64,000 bases of DNA, from the NCBI RefSeq assembly GCF_000282135.1, contig NZ_AKJW01000030.1, forward strand, positions 1 to 64,000, written 5' to 3'. Of this stretch, positions 1 through 9,287 are shown in pieces (position 1 is the first letter of the stretch; every line of letters starts with the position of its first letter). The notes under the pieces were generated by a model. That model was given only the letters and a program-made list of their open reading frames with translations. It was not told the DNA's origin and made no database searches. The translations under genes and the position numbers were made by a program. The stretch comes from Herbaspirillum sp. CF444 (GTDB lineage: Bacteria; Pseudomonadota; Gammaproteobacteria; Burkholderiales; Burkholderiaceae_D).

Positions 1-450
1 CTGGCGGCTGCGCCAGCCTATCTGCAGCAACACGGCATACCCGCCACGCCGGATCAACTGACGCGCCACAAACTGCTGCTCTACACCCACGCCAACCATA
101 TGAACGAGCTGCGCTTCACGCGCAAGGGCAAGAGCAAGGGGACGAACGTGTGCGTGCGCGTGCGACAACTGCTGGAAGCCAACGACGGTCAGATCCTGCG
201 TGCAGCCGCGCTCGATGGCCTGGGCATTCTGGTGCAGCCGACCTATATCGTGCATGACGACCTCGAAGCGGGGAGATTGATCAGGATCTTGCCGGACTGG
301 GAGCTGCCGGTATTGGCGATCAACATTGCCTATCAAAACCGACGGCACCTGCCGGGCAAGGTGCGTGTTTTCATCGATTTCCTGGTCGAGCATTTCAGGA
401 GCGTCGACTATGAAAAACGTTGGAACGGTTCTGTGCGACAAGCACGCTGA
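1..450 (+). CDS. LysR-family regulator, C-terminal fragment (5' end outside window)
   Basis: The frame is open from base 1 and ends at TGA 448-450, so only the C-terminal 149 residues are present. The segment reads like the last part of a LysR substrate-binding domain: an RHKLLLY strand, a variable stretch, an AALDGLGILVQPTYI helix-strand element, and the usual ending in which the effector domain closes with RVFIDFLVEHF. Such proteins bind DNA through an N-terminal winged helix that is not visible here, so neither targets nor effector can be named. It converges on the cyd operon and shows no operon partner inside the window. Confidence 0.85.
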   Translation: MAAAPAYLQQHGIPATPDQLTRHKLLLYTHANHMNELRFTRKGKSKGTNVCVRVRQLLEANDGQILRAAALDGLGILVQPTYIVHDDLEAGRLIRILPDWELPVLAINIAYQNRRHLPGKVRVFIDFLVEHFRSVDYEKRWNGSVRQAR

Positions 451-485
451 AGGCGCGCCATGGCGGATTGTCTTATTTGCGTGCT

Positions 486-992
486 TTAGCGGCGCAAGCG
501 ATTCAGCATCGCCGGCACGATGCATCGGTGAAATGGTTTGATCACCTCAAGATAAACACGCCCGAGCAATTGATTGGTGCGTACTACCGTCGTCACTTTC
601 AGCTGCGCCGACAACTCCGATGTGCCGGGTTCACGCCGCACCCAGATCCGGAAATCCAGGTGCTTGTCGTCAAAGCCGAGCTGCACCTGCTCGTCGCTTT
701 GCTCCACCACGGGAACGCCCGCGACCGATGACGATGTTGACGATGCATCTCCCTCGATATGCAAGTCGGCCTGCTTCAGGCCAAACAGCGCAACGATACG
801 ATTGCGGGTCGCCAACAGCAGCGATACCCATTCCGGCGTGCGGCTGAACATTTGCCGCGTCAGCTCGCCGGCCGACAAACGGCCTTGTTCGTCGGTCAGG
901 GCAATCTGGAAGGTATCGGCAAAACCGGCGCCGGCCAGCGCTTGCAACAGCGCCGGATCGGTGGCGACGAGGCGGGCGGAGGCGGTGTTCAT
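486..992 (-). CDS. DUF2867-like protein at the end of the cyd operon
   Basis: A 168-residue soluble protein with no signal peptide or membrane segment. The C-terminus, with YLEVIKPFHRCIVPAMLNR, resembles the closing Y-x-x-V-x-P-F-H-R motif of DUF2867 proteins; a low-complexity Ser/Val stretch sits mid-protein. ATG 992-990 lies only 7 bp after the cydX stop, so it should be co-transcribed with the cytochrome bd genes. Inference: a late accessory gene of the bd oxidase operon, or an unrelated passenger. Family assignment is by motif recall only, and no catalytic residues can be pointed to. Confidence 0.7.
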   Translation of the reverse strand: MNTASARLVATDPALLQALAGAGFADTFQIALTDEQGRLSAGELTRQMFSRTPEWVSLLLATRNRIVALFGLKQADLHIEGDASSTSSSVAGVPVVEQSDEQVQLGFDDKHLDFRIWVRREPGTSELSAQLKVTTVVRTNQLLGRVYLEVIKPFHRCIVPAMLNRLRR

Positions 993-999
993 TTTTGCC

Positions 1000-1185
1000 T
1001 CACTTTGTGCCGGGAGCGGGACGTTTTCTGGCCAGCTCGGCTTTGGCGCTGGCGGACGCGAAGCGTTCGTTGGTTTCGTCTTCCTTGCGGCGGCCGAAGG
1101 CGTAGTTGGCTTCCAGCCACATGACGTTGATGATGCCGAAGGCCAGCGCCAGGCCGACGCCGAGTATCCAGGCGAAATACCACAT
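1000..1185 (-). CDS. cydX: Cytochrome bd small subunit CydX (YbgT family)
   Basis: A 61-residue protein with one N-terminal transmembrane helix starting MWYFAWILGVGLAL and the conserved continuation FGIINVMWLE, the CydX/YbgT signature. In E. coli CydX is a single-helix subunit that stabilises the haem d/b595 site of CydAB. The charged C-terminal tail is longer than the E. coli protein (37 aa). ATG 1185-1183 is preceded by a GAAGGAGA ribosome site. It follows cydB by about 35 bp and precedes the DUF2867-like gene by 7 bp. Confidence 0.92.
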   Translation of the reverse strand: MWYFAWILGVGLALAFGIINVMWLEANYAFGRRKEDETNERFASASAKAELARKRPAPGTK

Positions 1186-1220
1186 GATGTTCTCCTTCTC
1201 CGAATAAATTAATCAGTGAG

Positions 1221-2363
1221 TTAATAAGCGGTGTGTTCGTTGTCGGCAATGTGCTTGAGCGTCACCTTGCCGCGCATCACGCGATAGACCCAGGCCGTGT
1301 ACAGCATGATCAGCGGCAGGAAGAACAGCACCAGCCAGAACATGATGCCCAGCGTCTTCTGGCTCGACACGGCATCCCACACCGTCAGGCTGCTGCGCGG
1401 ATCCAGCGACGACGGCAGGATGAACGGGAACATCGCGGTCGCTGCCGTCAGGATGATGCCGGCCACTGCAACCCCGCTGCAGATGAAGGCCAGACGCGCC
1501 TTGCGCCATGCGCCGAACAATGCAACCAGCAACAGCGCCACGATGGCGACGACGGGAATCGCCCTGGTCTCGGGCCAGCGCACGTAGTTGTCCATCCAGG
1601 CGCCCGAGGTGATTTCCACCGTCTTCGCCAGCGGCATGAAGGCGGTGTTGGCGCTCGGCATGGAGGTGATGCTGTAACCGTCGATGCCGCGCGCCACCCA
1701 GTAGCCGCCGATCACGAACAGAACGAGCGTGGCCAGCGACGCATAGATGGCGATCTTGCGCACGCGCGCTGCGATCTCGGCTTCGGTCTTCACCATCGCG
1801 AAGGTCGCGCCATGCGTGAGCAGCATCGCCACGCTCAGCAGGCCGGCCAGCAGGCCGAAAGGATTGAGCAGCTGGAAGAAGTTGCCGGTGTATTCCACCC
1901 GCATGGTGTCGTCGTAGTGGAAGGGCACGCCCAGCAACAGGTTGCCGAACGCCACGCCGCAGATCAGCGGCGGCACGATGCCGCCGGCGAACAGGCCCCA
2001 GTCCCAAGCATTGCGCCAGCGCGGATCGGCGACCTTGCTGCGATAGTCGAAGCCGACCGGACGGAAGAACAGCGAAAACAGCAGCACCATCAGCGCAATG
2101 TAAAAGCCCGAAAACGCCGTCGCATACACCAGCGGCCAGGCCGCGAAGGTGGCGCCCCCGGCGGTGATGAACCAGGTCTGGTTGCCTTCCCAGGTCGGGC
2201 CGATGGAATTGATCAGCACGCGGCGCTCGGCATCGGTTTTGCCGACGAAGGGCAGCATCATGCCGACGCCGAAATCGAAGCCGTCGGTCAGGGCGAAGCC
2301 GATGATCAGCACGCCGACGAATGCCCACCAGATGATTTTTAAAGTTTCGTAATCGAAGATCAT
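1221..2363 (-). CDS. cydB: Cytochrome bd ubiquinol oxidase subunit II
   Basis: 380 residues, matching the family length (E. coli 379). It begins [13 protein letters not shown] and has the typical [18 protein letters not shown] first-helix region, with about nine predicted membrane helices. CydB packs against CydA in the inner membrane and carries no haem in the canonical enzyme. Start chosen at ATG 2363-2361 because AAGGAAAC sits just upstream and the family N-terminus begins here; a longer frame to 2519 only adds shadow sequence inside cydA. It lies 28 bp after cydA. Confidence 0.96.
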   Translation of the reverse strand: MIFDYETLKIIWWAFVGVLIIGFALTDGFDFGVGMMLPFVGKTDAERRVLINSIGPTWEGNQTWFITAGGATFAAWPLVYATAFSGFYIALMVLLFSLFFRPVGFDYRSKVADPRWRNAWDWGLFAGGIVPPLICGVAFGNLLLGVPFHYDDTMRVEYTGNFFQLLNPFGLLAGLLSVAMLLTHGATFAMVKTEAEIAARVRKIAIYASLATLVLFVIGGYWVARGIDGYSITSMPSANTAFMPLAKTVEITSGAWMDNYVRWPETRAIPVVAIVALLLVALFGAWRKARLAFICSGVAVAGIILTAATAMFPFILPSSLDPRSSLTVWDAVSSQKTLGIMFWLVLFFLPLIMLYTAWVYRVMRGKVTLKHIADNEHTAY

Positions 2364-2391
2364 GATTGTTTCCTTGGGTATTCTGCTGCAA

Positions 2392-4014
2392 TCAACGGCT
2401 TGGTTTCGGTAGCGGCGGGCGCTTGCCGACGGCCGACGGAGGCAGGTTGGCCGGTTTCTTGTCCAGCAGCTCCCAGTGGTATTTGCCGGTATGCAGGCTG
2501 CTCGGGCCGCGCTTGGCATACTTCACCATCAGCACCATCTCGACCACCAGCAGGAAGGTATAGAACAGGATGAATCCGGCCAGGCTGAAGTACAGGCTCG
2601 AGGGCTGCAAGGTCGACGCCGACAGATGCGTCGGCAGGATGCCGGCAATAGTCCATGGCTGACGGCCGTATTCGGCAACGATCCAGCCCAGTTCCGCGGC
2701 GATCCACGGCAGCGGAATGCTGAACACCGCCAGGCGCAGCAGCCAGCGTTGCGGCGCCAGCTGCTTGCGGATCAGGAAGTAGAACGAGGTCGCGAAGATG
2801 AACAGGAACAACATGCCCAGCGCCACCATGCCGCGGAACGACCAGAACAGCGGCGCCACATTCGGGATGGTGTCGTCGACCGCCTTGGCGATCTGTTCCG
2901 GCGTGGCGTCAATGACGTTCGGCGTGTACTTCTTCAACAGCAAACCGTAACCGAGGTCGTGCTTGAGCTTGTCGAAGTCAGCGCGCGCCGCCGGTGATTT
3001 GTCGCCCGACTTCAGGCGCGTCAGTGCGGCGTAGGCGAGCATGCCGTTGCGGATGCGCACTTCGTGTTCCTTCTTCAGGTCCTTGATGCCGACCACCGGC
3101 GTGTCGGTCGAACGTGTCGCAATCAATCCCAGCACATAGGGGACTTTGAATGCATAGTCGGTGCGTTCGTTCTTGCTGTCCGGCATGCCGAACACTGTGA
3201 TGCCGGCAGGGGCAGGGTGGGTTTCCCATTCGGCTTCGATGGCGGCCAGCTTGACCTTGTTGACTTCGCCGGCGGTGTAGCCGGATTCATCGCCGAGCAC
3301 GATCACCGACAAGGTCGACGCCAGGCCGAAGCCGGCGGCGACGGCAAACGAGCGCAAGGCGAACTGGGTGTCGCGCGCCTTGAGCAGGTAGTACGCCGAC
3401 ACGCCCAGCACGAACATCGATGCCGTCACATAACCCGCCGCCACGGTGTGCACGAACTTCACCTGCGCCACCGGATTGAAGATCACGTCGGTCATGCTGA
3501 CCAGTTCCATGCGCATGGTTTCGAAATTGAATTCCGCGCCGACGGGATTGTTCATCCAGCCGTTGGCGATCAGGATCCACAAGGCCGACAGGCTGGAGCC
3601 GAGCGCCACCAGGAAGGTCACCAGCAAATGCTGCACGCGCGAGAGGCGGTCCCAGCCGAAGAAGAACAAGCCGACGAAGGTCGATTCGAGGAAGAACGCC
3701 GCCATGCCCTCGATCGCCAGCGGCGTGCCGAAGATGTCGCCGACATAGTGCGAGTAATACGACCAGTTGGTGCCGAACTGGAACTCCAGCGTGATGCCGG
3801 TGGCCACGCCCATGGCGAAGTTGATGCCGAACAGCTTGCCCCAGAAGCGCGTCATGTCCTTGTAGACGGGACTGCCGGTCATGACATAGACGGATTCCAT
3901 GATGACCAGAATCCAGGACAGGCCGAGGGTAAGCGGAACGAACAGGAAGTGATACAACGCCGTCACGGCAAACTGCAGCCGCGACAGACTGACGACCTCG
4001 TCAATGGGAAGCAT
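2392..4014 (-). CDS. cydA: Cytochrome bd ubiquinol oxidase subunit I
   Basis: 540 residues carrying the quinol-oxidising and haem-binding subunit. Expected ligands are visible with a constant offset of three from E. coli: H22 (H19), H189 (H186) and M396 (M393), plus E102 and E110 of the proton/haem region. After GDESGY there is a long Q-loop (roughly 241-390) closely resembling the E. coli type, so this is a long-Q-loop CydA rather than a short-loop cyanide-insensitive CioA. ATG 4014-4012 overlaps the end of cydP by 14 nt, implying translational coupling. High-affinity O2 reduction in microaerobic or stress conditions is the known family role. Confidence 0.97.
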   Translation of the reverse strand: MLPIDEVVSLSRLQFAVTALYHFLFVPLTLGLSWILVIMESVYVMTGSPVYKDMTRFWGKLFGINFAMGVATGITLEFQFGTNWSYYSHYVGDIFGTPLAIEGMAAFFLESTFVGLFFFGWDRLSRVQHLLVTFLVALGSSLSALWILIANGWMNNPVGAEFNFETMRMELVSMTDVIFNPVAQVKFVHTVAAGYVTASMFVLGVSAYYLLKARDTQFALRSFAVAAGFGLASTLSVIVLGDESGYTAGEVNKVKLAAIEAEWETHPAPAGITVFGMPDSKNERTDYAFKVPYVLGLIATRSTDTPVVGIKDLKKEHEVRIRNGMLAYAALTRLKSGDKSPAARADFDKLKHDLGYGLLLKKYTPNVIDATPEQIAKAVDDTIPNVAPLFWSFRGMVALGMLFLFIFATSFYFLIRKQLAPQRWLLRLAVFSIPLPWIAAELGWIVAEYGRQPWTIAGILPTHLSASTLQPSSLYFSLAGFILFYTFLLVVEMVLMVKYAKRGPSSLHTGKYHWELLDKKPANLPPSAVGKRPPLPKPSR

Positions 4015-4303
4015 GGGTGACCTCGAGAGTGGAAGTAAATGTGGTGACGGCGCCGGTCGTGATTGTTGCTGCGGTTGCTGAGGTTGCAGCGGTGGCCGGC
4101 GCCAGCAGATGCAGCTCCACTTGTTCGGTGGGCATGCGCATCTTTTTGGCTTGCGGTTCAGAGAAAAAGGTTTTCGCCAGCACGGTCAGGATCGCAATCT
4201 TGACCAGCAGGATCAACGCGATTTCAGCACCGAGCGGCAGTTGCGTAAGACGGGGCAGGCGGGACAGGCGATGAATACGGAACAACCATGAGGGCCTGGG
4301 CAT
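4001..4303 (-). CDS. cydP: Cytochrome oxidase small subunit CydP-like protein
   Basis: A 100-residue protein with one membrane helix, IALILLVKIAILTVLAK (about residues 28-44), followed by the short conserved SEPQAKKMRMP segment seen in proteins annotated CydP beside betaproteobacterial cydAB. The Ala/Thr-rich C-terminus (about 65-100) is low complexity and probably disordered. ATG 4303-4301 has an AAGGAGT site 6 nt upstream. It lies 3 bp after the regulator gene and overlaps cydA. Inference: a bd-oxidase accessory subunit; the name rests on position and the helix pattern. Confidence 0.8.
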   Translation of the reverse strand: MPRPSWLFRIHRLSRLPRLTQLPLGAEIALILLVKIAILTVLAKTFFSEPQAKKMRMPTEQVELHLLAPATAATSATAATITTGAVTTFTSTLEVTHASH

Positions 4304-4306
4304 TCT

Positions 4307-4945
4307 TCACTCCTTCGCGGGAGATTCGGAAAACTCTGCAGTTGCGTCCTTGCCGGCTTTGTTTTTATCCGCAGCCTTGTCGCCGGTTTTATCGCTACTA
4401 AAACGGAATTTATCCTTGACGTCCAGCAATTTTTTGATCTTCGAGCCCATTTTCATCAGCGATGACAGCGTTTCCGGCGACAGGCGCTGCACGTCGTCGA
4501 ACCAGGAACTGGACAGTTCGATCAGGTCGTACATTTCGCGCATGCGTTTTTGCGCGTGCTTGTCGTCCGGATTGGCTGGGGTTTCCAGCAGCGCGTCGCG
4601 CAGCATCGACAGCGTCGGCTCGATTTCACGGCGACGGCGCTCTTCCAGCAAGGCTTTGAAAATGTCCCAGATATCCTTGGGCGGCTCGAAATACTCGCGG
4701 CGGTCGCCGGGCTGATGCAGCAGTTTCACCAGCCGCCAGGATTGCAGTTCTTTCAGGCCCATGCTGACATTCGACCGCGAAAAGCCCAGATATTCGGCGA
4801 TCTCGTCGGCATTGAGCGGTCTTGCCTGCACATACAGCAAGGCGTAAATCTGCCCGACGGTGCGATTGATGCCCCAGCGGCTGCCCATTTCGCCGAAGTG
4901 GAGGATGAAGCGCTGCATCAGCGGGCTGAGTGTATTCGGTTCCAT
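4307..4945 (-). CDS. GbsR/MarR-type transcriptional regulator of the cyd operon
   Basis: 212 residues. Residues about 1-105 form a winged helix of the GbsR/MarR class, with FGEMGSRWGINRTVGQIYALL and the recognition-helix element IAEYLGFSRSNVSMGLKEL. A coiled helical region follows, then a Lys/Ala/Asp-rich tail (about 180-212) that is probably disordered. It is the first gene of the cyd operon and is separated from cydP by 3 bp. A perfect palindrome 13 bp upstream of its ATG is the obvious autoregulatory operator. The signal it senses cannot be read from sequence. Confidence 0.85.
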   Translation of the reverse strand: MEPNTLSPLMQRFILHFGEMGSRWGINRTVGQIYALLYVQARPLNADEIAEYLGFSRSNVSMGLKELQSWRLVKLLHQPGDRREYFEPPKDIWDIFKALLEERRRREIEPTLSMLRDALLETPANPDDKHAQKRMREMYDLIELSSSWFDDVQRLSPETLSSLMKMGSKIKKLLDVKDKFRFSSDKTGDKAADKNKAGKDATAEFSESPAKE

Positions 4946-4957
4946 GATGTTTTGAAT

Positions 4958-4975
4958 TTTCAGTAATTACTGAAA
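4958..4975. promoter_or_regulatory. Perfect 18-bp palindrome, probable operator of the GbsR-cyd operon
   Basis: The sequence TTTCAGTAATTACTGAAA is its own reverse complement over all 18 bases. It sits 13 bp upstream of the regulator start codon, in an AT-rich stretch that probably carries the operon promoter. MarR/GbsR dimers typically bind such dyads, so autoregulation is the simplest reading. No binding data are available. Confidence 0.65.
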
Positions 4976-5010
4976 TATACGACAATTCGAAAATTTAGAC
5001 AATCGGAGTA

Positions 5011-5040
5011 TTGCGCAAAGGTTCGCGCAAAGCTTTGCGC
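5011..5040. repeat. Cluster of GCGCAAAG repeats including a 16-bp palindrome
   Basis: The octamer GCGCAAAG occurs directly at 5013-5020 and 5025-5032 and inverted at 5033-5040, the last two forming the perfect palindrome GCGCAAAGCTTTGCGC. It lies in the divergent region between the cyd operon and the TPR gene. It could be a second regulator site or an untranslated hairpin; function unknown. The rest of 4976-5261 shows nothing recognisable. Confidence 0.45.
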
Positions 5041-5261
5041 CAGATCATGGGAATGCGGTTTATCGCCAACATGCCGCGCAATAAGCCGGCAATGCGCCAA
5101 TGAGTCGCAAAACCGACCGCGACAAATTGCGATATATCGTTTTTCTTGAATTGTTCGCGATCCGGGCGGGTATCAGCGGGAAAGGCGCTGTTTCGCACGC
5201 TTGATCCTGACGATGCAGTCCTGGAAGCAGCGCAAGGCGAACGCGTGTTAACATCCGGCGC

Positions 5262-6947
5262 ATGAATAACGACGCCATTGCCCAAGCCTATCTGTATTTC
5301 CAGCACGGCAAGCTGGAAGCGGCGCACGCCATTTTGCAACCGCTCACGCTGGGCGCCGCCGATTTCAATCTGCTGCATTTGTCCGGCGCCGTGGCCGCCG
5401 GCCTTGGTCTGCACGATCAGGCAATCGACTGGTATGCCCGCGCACTGGCGCTCAAGCCCGGGGATCTGGCCGTCAGCTACAAACTCGGACGTGTTTTTTA
5501 TGAAGCCGGGAGGCGCCCGGAAGCGCTGAGCCTGTATCTGCAACTGATCGCATCCGGCGTGCAGCACGCCGACATCTACGTGGCCGCCGCCTTGTTGCTG
5601 CAGGATGCTCAACGCCACGAGGAAGCCTTGCAGACCCTGGAACACGCCTTGCGTCTCGCGCCGGAAAAGGCAGACATCTGGCATCGCCACGCGGTAGCGC
5701 TCGGACGACTGCAACGCCATGCCGATGCCTTGTACAGTATCCAACAAGCGCGCGCACTGGCGCCGGACAACGTGCAATACCGCCTGGATGAGGCATTGAC
5801 GCTGTACCGCCTGCATCGCAACGAGGATGCACTGACATGCATCGACCAGGTGCTGTCGATGAATCGGCAATCGGCCGATGCATGGGCATGCCGCGCGGCG
5901 GTGCTGAGTCGTCTGTGCCGTTACGAAGAATCCATTGCCGGCAGTGAAAAGGCGCTCGCGCTGCAGCCCGGCGATGCCGACTCCAGCGTCAATCTGGCGC
6001 TGACCAGGCTGACGCTGGGCATGCTCGACAGCGCGTGGCCGTTGTACGAATCGCGCTGGCAGGGCGAGCTTGCCGATCCTGCCCGGCATCAGGACATCCC
6101 CCGTTGGAACGGATCGCATGAAGTCAGCGGCAAGACGATTTTGTTGTGGGCGGAGCAGGGGCTGGGCGACACCATCCACTTTTGCCGCTATGCGCAACAA
6201 GTTGCAGAGCTCGGCGCGCAGGTCGTGCTGGAAGTTCCTGCAACGTTGAAGAAACTGATGGAAACGCTGGCCTCCAACGGCCGCATTCAGCCCATCTCCA
6301 TCGGCGACGCCATTCCTCGGGTCGATCTGCAATTGCCGCTGATGAGTTTGCCGGGTGTATTCCGCACTACGCTGGAAACGATTCCGTCGCGGTCATCCTA
6401 TTTGCATGCAGACACATCGAAGCAGGCGCAATGGCAGGTCTCGCTCGCAGCAAAAAAGCATTTGCGTGTCGGGCGCGTTGGGCGCGTCGGCATCGTCTGC
6501 TCCGGCAACGCAGGCAACCACAACGACTGGCGCCGCTCGATTGCGCTGGAGCATTTCGCTCCTCTGCTTGCAGTGAGCGACGACATCGAATTCATCCTGT
6601 TGCAGCCTGAAATTCGCCGGAGCGACGAAGCTTTCCTGCAAGCCAATCCCGCCATGCTCTGGCCAGCGCCGCAATTGCGCGCATTCGACGACACTGCCGC
6701 ATTGATCGCCAATCTCGATCTCGTCATCGGCGTCGATACGGCTGCAATCCATCTGGCCGGAGCGCTCGGCGTGCCGGTGTGGATATTGCTGTCGAAGGCG
6801 GCTGACTGGCGCTGGTTTCTGGATCGCAGCGACAGTCCGTGGTATCCGTCGGCAAGCTTGTTCAGGCAGGCGACCACCGGCGATTGGGATGAAGTCATTG
6901 GACGCGTGCGTCAGGCCCTGATCGCGACGTCTGCGCAAAAGAACTGA
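5262..6947 (+). CDS. TPR-repeat protein fused to a GT9-like glycosyltransferase domain
   Basis: 561 residues. Residues about 1-265 are tandem tetratricopeptide repeats with the typical A-x-x-x-Y/W-x-x-A-L-x-L-x-P pattern. From about 290 to 555 comes a Rossmann-like half resembling heptosyltransferase/GT9 proteins: WAEQGLGDTIHFCRY at its start, and the C-terminal signature DLVIGVDTAAIHLAGALG followed by VPVWILL. This TPR+glycosyltransferase design is common in proteobacteria, often annotated as O-GlcNAc transferase-like, with substrates generally unproved. The stop abuts the stop of the convergent kinase gene, leaving no terminator space. Confidence 0.85.
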   Translation: MNNDAIAQAYLYFQHGKLEAAHAILQPLTLGAADFNLLHLSGAVAAGLGLHDQAIDWYARALALKPGDLAVSYKLGRVFYEAGRRPEALSLYLQLIASGVQHADIYVAAALLLQDAQRHEEALQTLEHALRLAPEKADIWHRHAVALGRLQRHADALYSIQQARALAPDNVQYRLDEALTLYRLHRNEDALTCIDQVLSMNRQSADAWACRAAVLSRLCRYEESIAGSEKALALQPGDADSSVNLALTRLTLGMLDSAWPLYESRWQGELADPARHQDIPRWNGSHEVSGKTILLWAEQGLGDTIHFCRYAQQVAELGAQVVLEVPATLKKLMETLASNGRIQPISIGDAIPRVDLQLPLMSLPGVFRTTLETIPSRSSYLHADTSKQAQWQVSLAAKKHLRVGRVGRVGIVCSGNAGNHNDWRRSIALEHFAPLLAVSDDIEFILLQPEIRRSDEAFLQANPAMLWPAPQLRAFDDTAALIANLDLVIGVDTAAIHLAGALGVPVWILLSKAADWRWFLDRSDSPWYPSASLFRQATTGDWDEVIGRVRQALIATSAQKN

Positions 6948-8375
6948 TCAGTCTTGCCGCTCCGCCGGGAAGAACAGGCTGAAACTGATCCATCCATCCA
7001 CAGTACACGTCACCTCAGCAGTCCCGCCATGCAGCGTCATGATGGCCTTGACGATGGCCAGGCCAAGTCCGTTGGACTCGGTGTATTCGCTGCGTGATTT
7101 GTCGCCACGGTAGAAACGGTCGAACATGCGTTCCATCTGTTGCTGGGTCATCGGCGTGCCGCGATTTTCGACGGCGATCCTGACGCCTTCGGTCGTGGTT
7201 TGCACGACGATGCGGATCGCGGTTCCTTTTTCTCCATAGCGCACGGCGTTGACCACCAGATTGCTGACCGCGCGTCGCCACATGATCAGGTTGGCGCGGC
7301 AGGCGACGCCCTGATTCGCGTTGACTTCAAAATGCATGTCGCGTTCGGCCGCGACGCCTTCGAAGTAGTCGGCGATCTTGTGCAACTCGTCGGCCAACGC
7401 TATCGGCGTGCGGTCGACGGTGAGGTCGGCATGGTCGGCCTGCGCCAGGAACAGGATGTTTTCAATGATGCGCGACAGGCGCGTCAGTTCTTCCAGATTC
7501 GATTCCAGCAGCTGTTCGTATTCTTCGGCGTTGCGGCGTTTGCCCAGCGTGACCTGCGTCTGGCCCATCAGGATGTTGACCGGCGTGCGGATCTCGTGCG
7601 CCAGGTCGGCGGAGAATTGCGACAGATGTTCGTAGCCGTTTTCCAGGCGATCGAGCATGGCGTTCAAGGCGCTGGCGAGCTGGCGCAATTCGGCCGGCGC
7701 ATCTTCTTCGCGCAGGCGGGTGCTTAGACTTGCCGGCGTGATTTCGGCGGCGCGCTTGCTCATGCGAGTGAGCGGCATCAGGTCGCGACGCAGTACAACA
7801 AAACCTAGTGCCGCAGTCAACAGCACCGTCAGGGCGACCGCCGCGACGACGCGCCAGAGGTAGACCGTCATCATGCGCGACTCTTGCGTCATGACGTAGG
7901 CGGCGACGATTTCCACCGTGTCGTTGTGATTGCCGACGTCGGCCAGCGCGGCCACCCAGCGCACGCGTACGCCATCGGCGCGCATGCCGTCATGCAGCGA
8001 GGTGATCGCCAGCGGCATGCCGATGGCTACCGGTTTCATCGGCGGCGGCGTCAGGTTGTCGGGATTGATGTTGATGAAAGGCGCTTCGCCCTGGCGGCGG
8101 AAGATGCGCACGTCCTGCTCGTTGCCGAGCATGCTTTCGAACAGCGCCGGACGCTGCTCCATCTGTTCGACGTTGTAGAGGTCGTGCAGCAGGTTGCGGA
8201 AATGTTCGACGCGGCCGATCAGCGTGTAGTCGGCGCGGATTTCCAGCGACTGCCTGGCCGAGTTGTAGAGATACATGCCCAGGCCGGTGACGACCAGGCA
8301 GGCGATCAGCGCGAACAGGGCGCTGACGCGGAAGGCCAGCGTCCAGGACCGCCACGGTTTCATGCTGACTTTCAT
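6948..8375 (-). CDS. Heavy-metal/redox-type sensor histidine kinase (CusS/HprS class)
   Basis: 475 residues: a first membrane helix at about 12-36, a periplasmic sensor region to about 170, a second helix at about 172-194, HAMP, then a kinase core. H260 in [11 protein letters not shown] is the phosphorylated histidine, [10 protein letters not shown] is the N box and [11 protein letters not shown] the G2 box. The closest architecture is the CusS/IrlS heavy-metal kinase group, which includes E. coli HprS (YedV). The start ATG 8375-8373 overlaps the regulator stop (ATGA). Because the pair is divergent from msrP, as HprRS is beside msrPQ in E. coli, sensing of oxidants or copper is the best inference. 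Confidence 0.9.
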   Translation of the reverse strand: MKVSMKPWRSWTLAFRVSALFALIACLVVTGLGMYLYNSARQSLEIRADYTLIGRVEHFRNLLHDLYNVEQMEQRPALFESMLGNEQDVRIFRRQGEAPFININPDNLTPPPMKPVAIGMPLAITSLHDGMRADGVRVRWVAALADVGNHNDTVEIVAAYVMTQESRMMTVYLWRVVAAVALTVLLTAALGFVVLRRDLMPLTRMSKRAAEITPASLSTRLREEDAPAELRQLASALNAMLDRLENGYEHLSQFSADLAHEIRTPVNILMGQTQVTLGKRRNAEEYEQLLESNLEELTRLSRIIENILFLAQADHADLTVDRTPIALADELHKIADYFEGVAAERDMHFEVNANQGVACRANLIMWRRAVSNLVVNAVRYGEKGTAIRIVVQTTTEGVRIAVENRGTPMTQQQMERMFDRFYRGDKSRSEYTESNGLGLAIVKAIMTLHGGTAEVTCTVDGWISFSLFFPAERQD

Positions 8376-9043
8376 GGCGTTTCCGAAAACATGTAGCCGA
8401 TGCTGCGCACGGTGTGGATCAGCTTCTTCTCGAAAGGCGCATCGATCTTGGCGCGCAGCCGCTTGACGGCGACGTCGACGACGTTGGTGTCGCTGTCGAA
8501 ATTCATGTCCCACACCTGCGAGGCGATCACCGAGCGCGACAAGGCTTCGCCGCGGCGCTTGATCAGCAGGTGCAGCAGCAGGAATTCCTTGTTGGTCAGC
8601 ACGATGTTGACGCCTTGCCGCGTCACCTTGTGGCGCACGTGGTCCAGCTGCAGGTCGGCGACCTGGTACACCTCGGCGTCGCGCGTGACGCCGCGCCGCA
8701 GCAGGGTGCGGATGCGCAGCACCAGCTCGGTGAAGGAGAAGGGTTTGACGAGATAGTCGTCGGCGCCCAGTTCCAGTCCGCGGATGCGGTCGTCGACCTG
8801 ATCGCGCGCGGTGAGGAAGATCACCGGCAGGTCGCGCTTGGCGCGCAGGGCGCTCATTACTTGCCAGCCGTCGGTGCCGGGCAGCATGACGTCCAGCACG
8901 ACCAGGTCGTATTCCTGTTCCATCGCCATGTGCAGACCGTCGGTACCGTTGCGCGCCAGATCGACCGTGTAGCCGGACTCGCGCAAGCCTTTTTTGAGGT
9001 AGTCGCCGGTTTTGGGGTCGTCTTCGATGACAAGGATGGCCAT
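8372..9043 (-). CDS. OmpR-family response regulator (CusR/HprR class)
   Basis: 223 residues. The receiver domain has phospho-acceptor D51 in [12 protein letters not shown] with acidic residues E7, D8 and D9; a PhoB-type winged helix covers about 125-220. The start at ATG 9043-9041 gives [10 protein letters not shown] as in relatives; a longer frame to 9097 has no support. It is the first gene of the two-gene operon. A perfect palindrome containing a TGACAANNTTGTCA core, the E. coli CusR/HprR box type, lies 71 bp upstream. Candidate regulator of the msr and DUF305 units; the assignment to HprR rather than CusR is inference from context. Confidence 0.92.
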   Translation of the reverse strand: MAILVIEDDPKTGDYLKKGLRESGYTVDLARNGTDGLHMAMEQEYDLVVLDVMLPGTDGWQVMSALRAKRDLPVIFLTARDQVDDRIRGLELGADDYLVKPFSFTELVLRIRTLLRRGVTRDAEVYQVADLQLDHVRHKVTRQGVNIVLTNKEFLLLHLLIKRRGEALSRSVIASQVWDMNFDSDTNVVDVAVKRLRAKIDAPFEKKLIHTVRSIGYMFSETP

Positions 9044-9114
9044 ACGGGATTCCAGGTGAGTGCTTGGTTGTTCAGTTGCGTCGGGGCATTCTAGCAACTC
9101 GGCATCGGCCGCTG

Positions 9115-9132
9115 GATGACAAATTTGTCATC
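9115..9132. promoter_or_regulatory. CusR/HprR-type box in the divergent regulator/msrP promoter
   Basis: GATGACAAATTTGTCATC is a perfect 18-bp palindrome with the core TGACAANNTTGTCA known for E. coli CusR and its cross-talking paralogue HprR. It lies between the response-regulator gene and msrP, placing both under likely control. A looser inverted repeat (TCATCAA at 9129 and TTGATGA at 9143) follows it. The same core recurs at 11701-11714. Confidence 0.75.
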
Positions 9133-9287
9133 AAAATGCCATGTTGATGACACTGCGCATGCCATAGGATGATAGTGAGACAAAAGTCTTCGTGTCTTCC
9201 GGGCTATGATTTGTCGGGGAGCGCATGCCGAATCCCGGGTGCTCCAGAGCAATAGACTTAATTCATCCATTATTTCAGGAAAACGCC

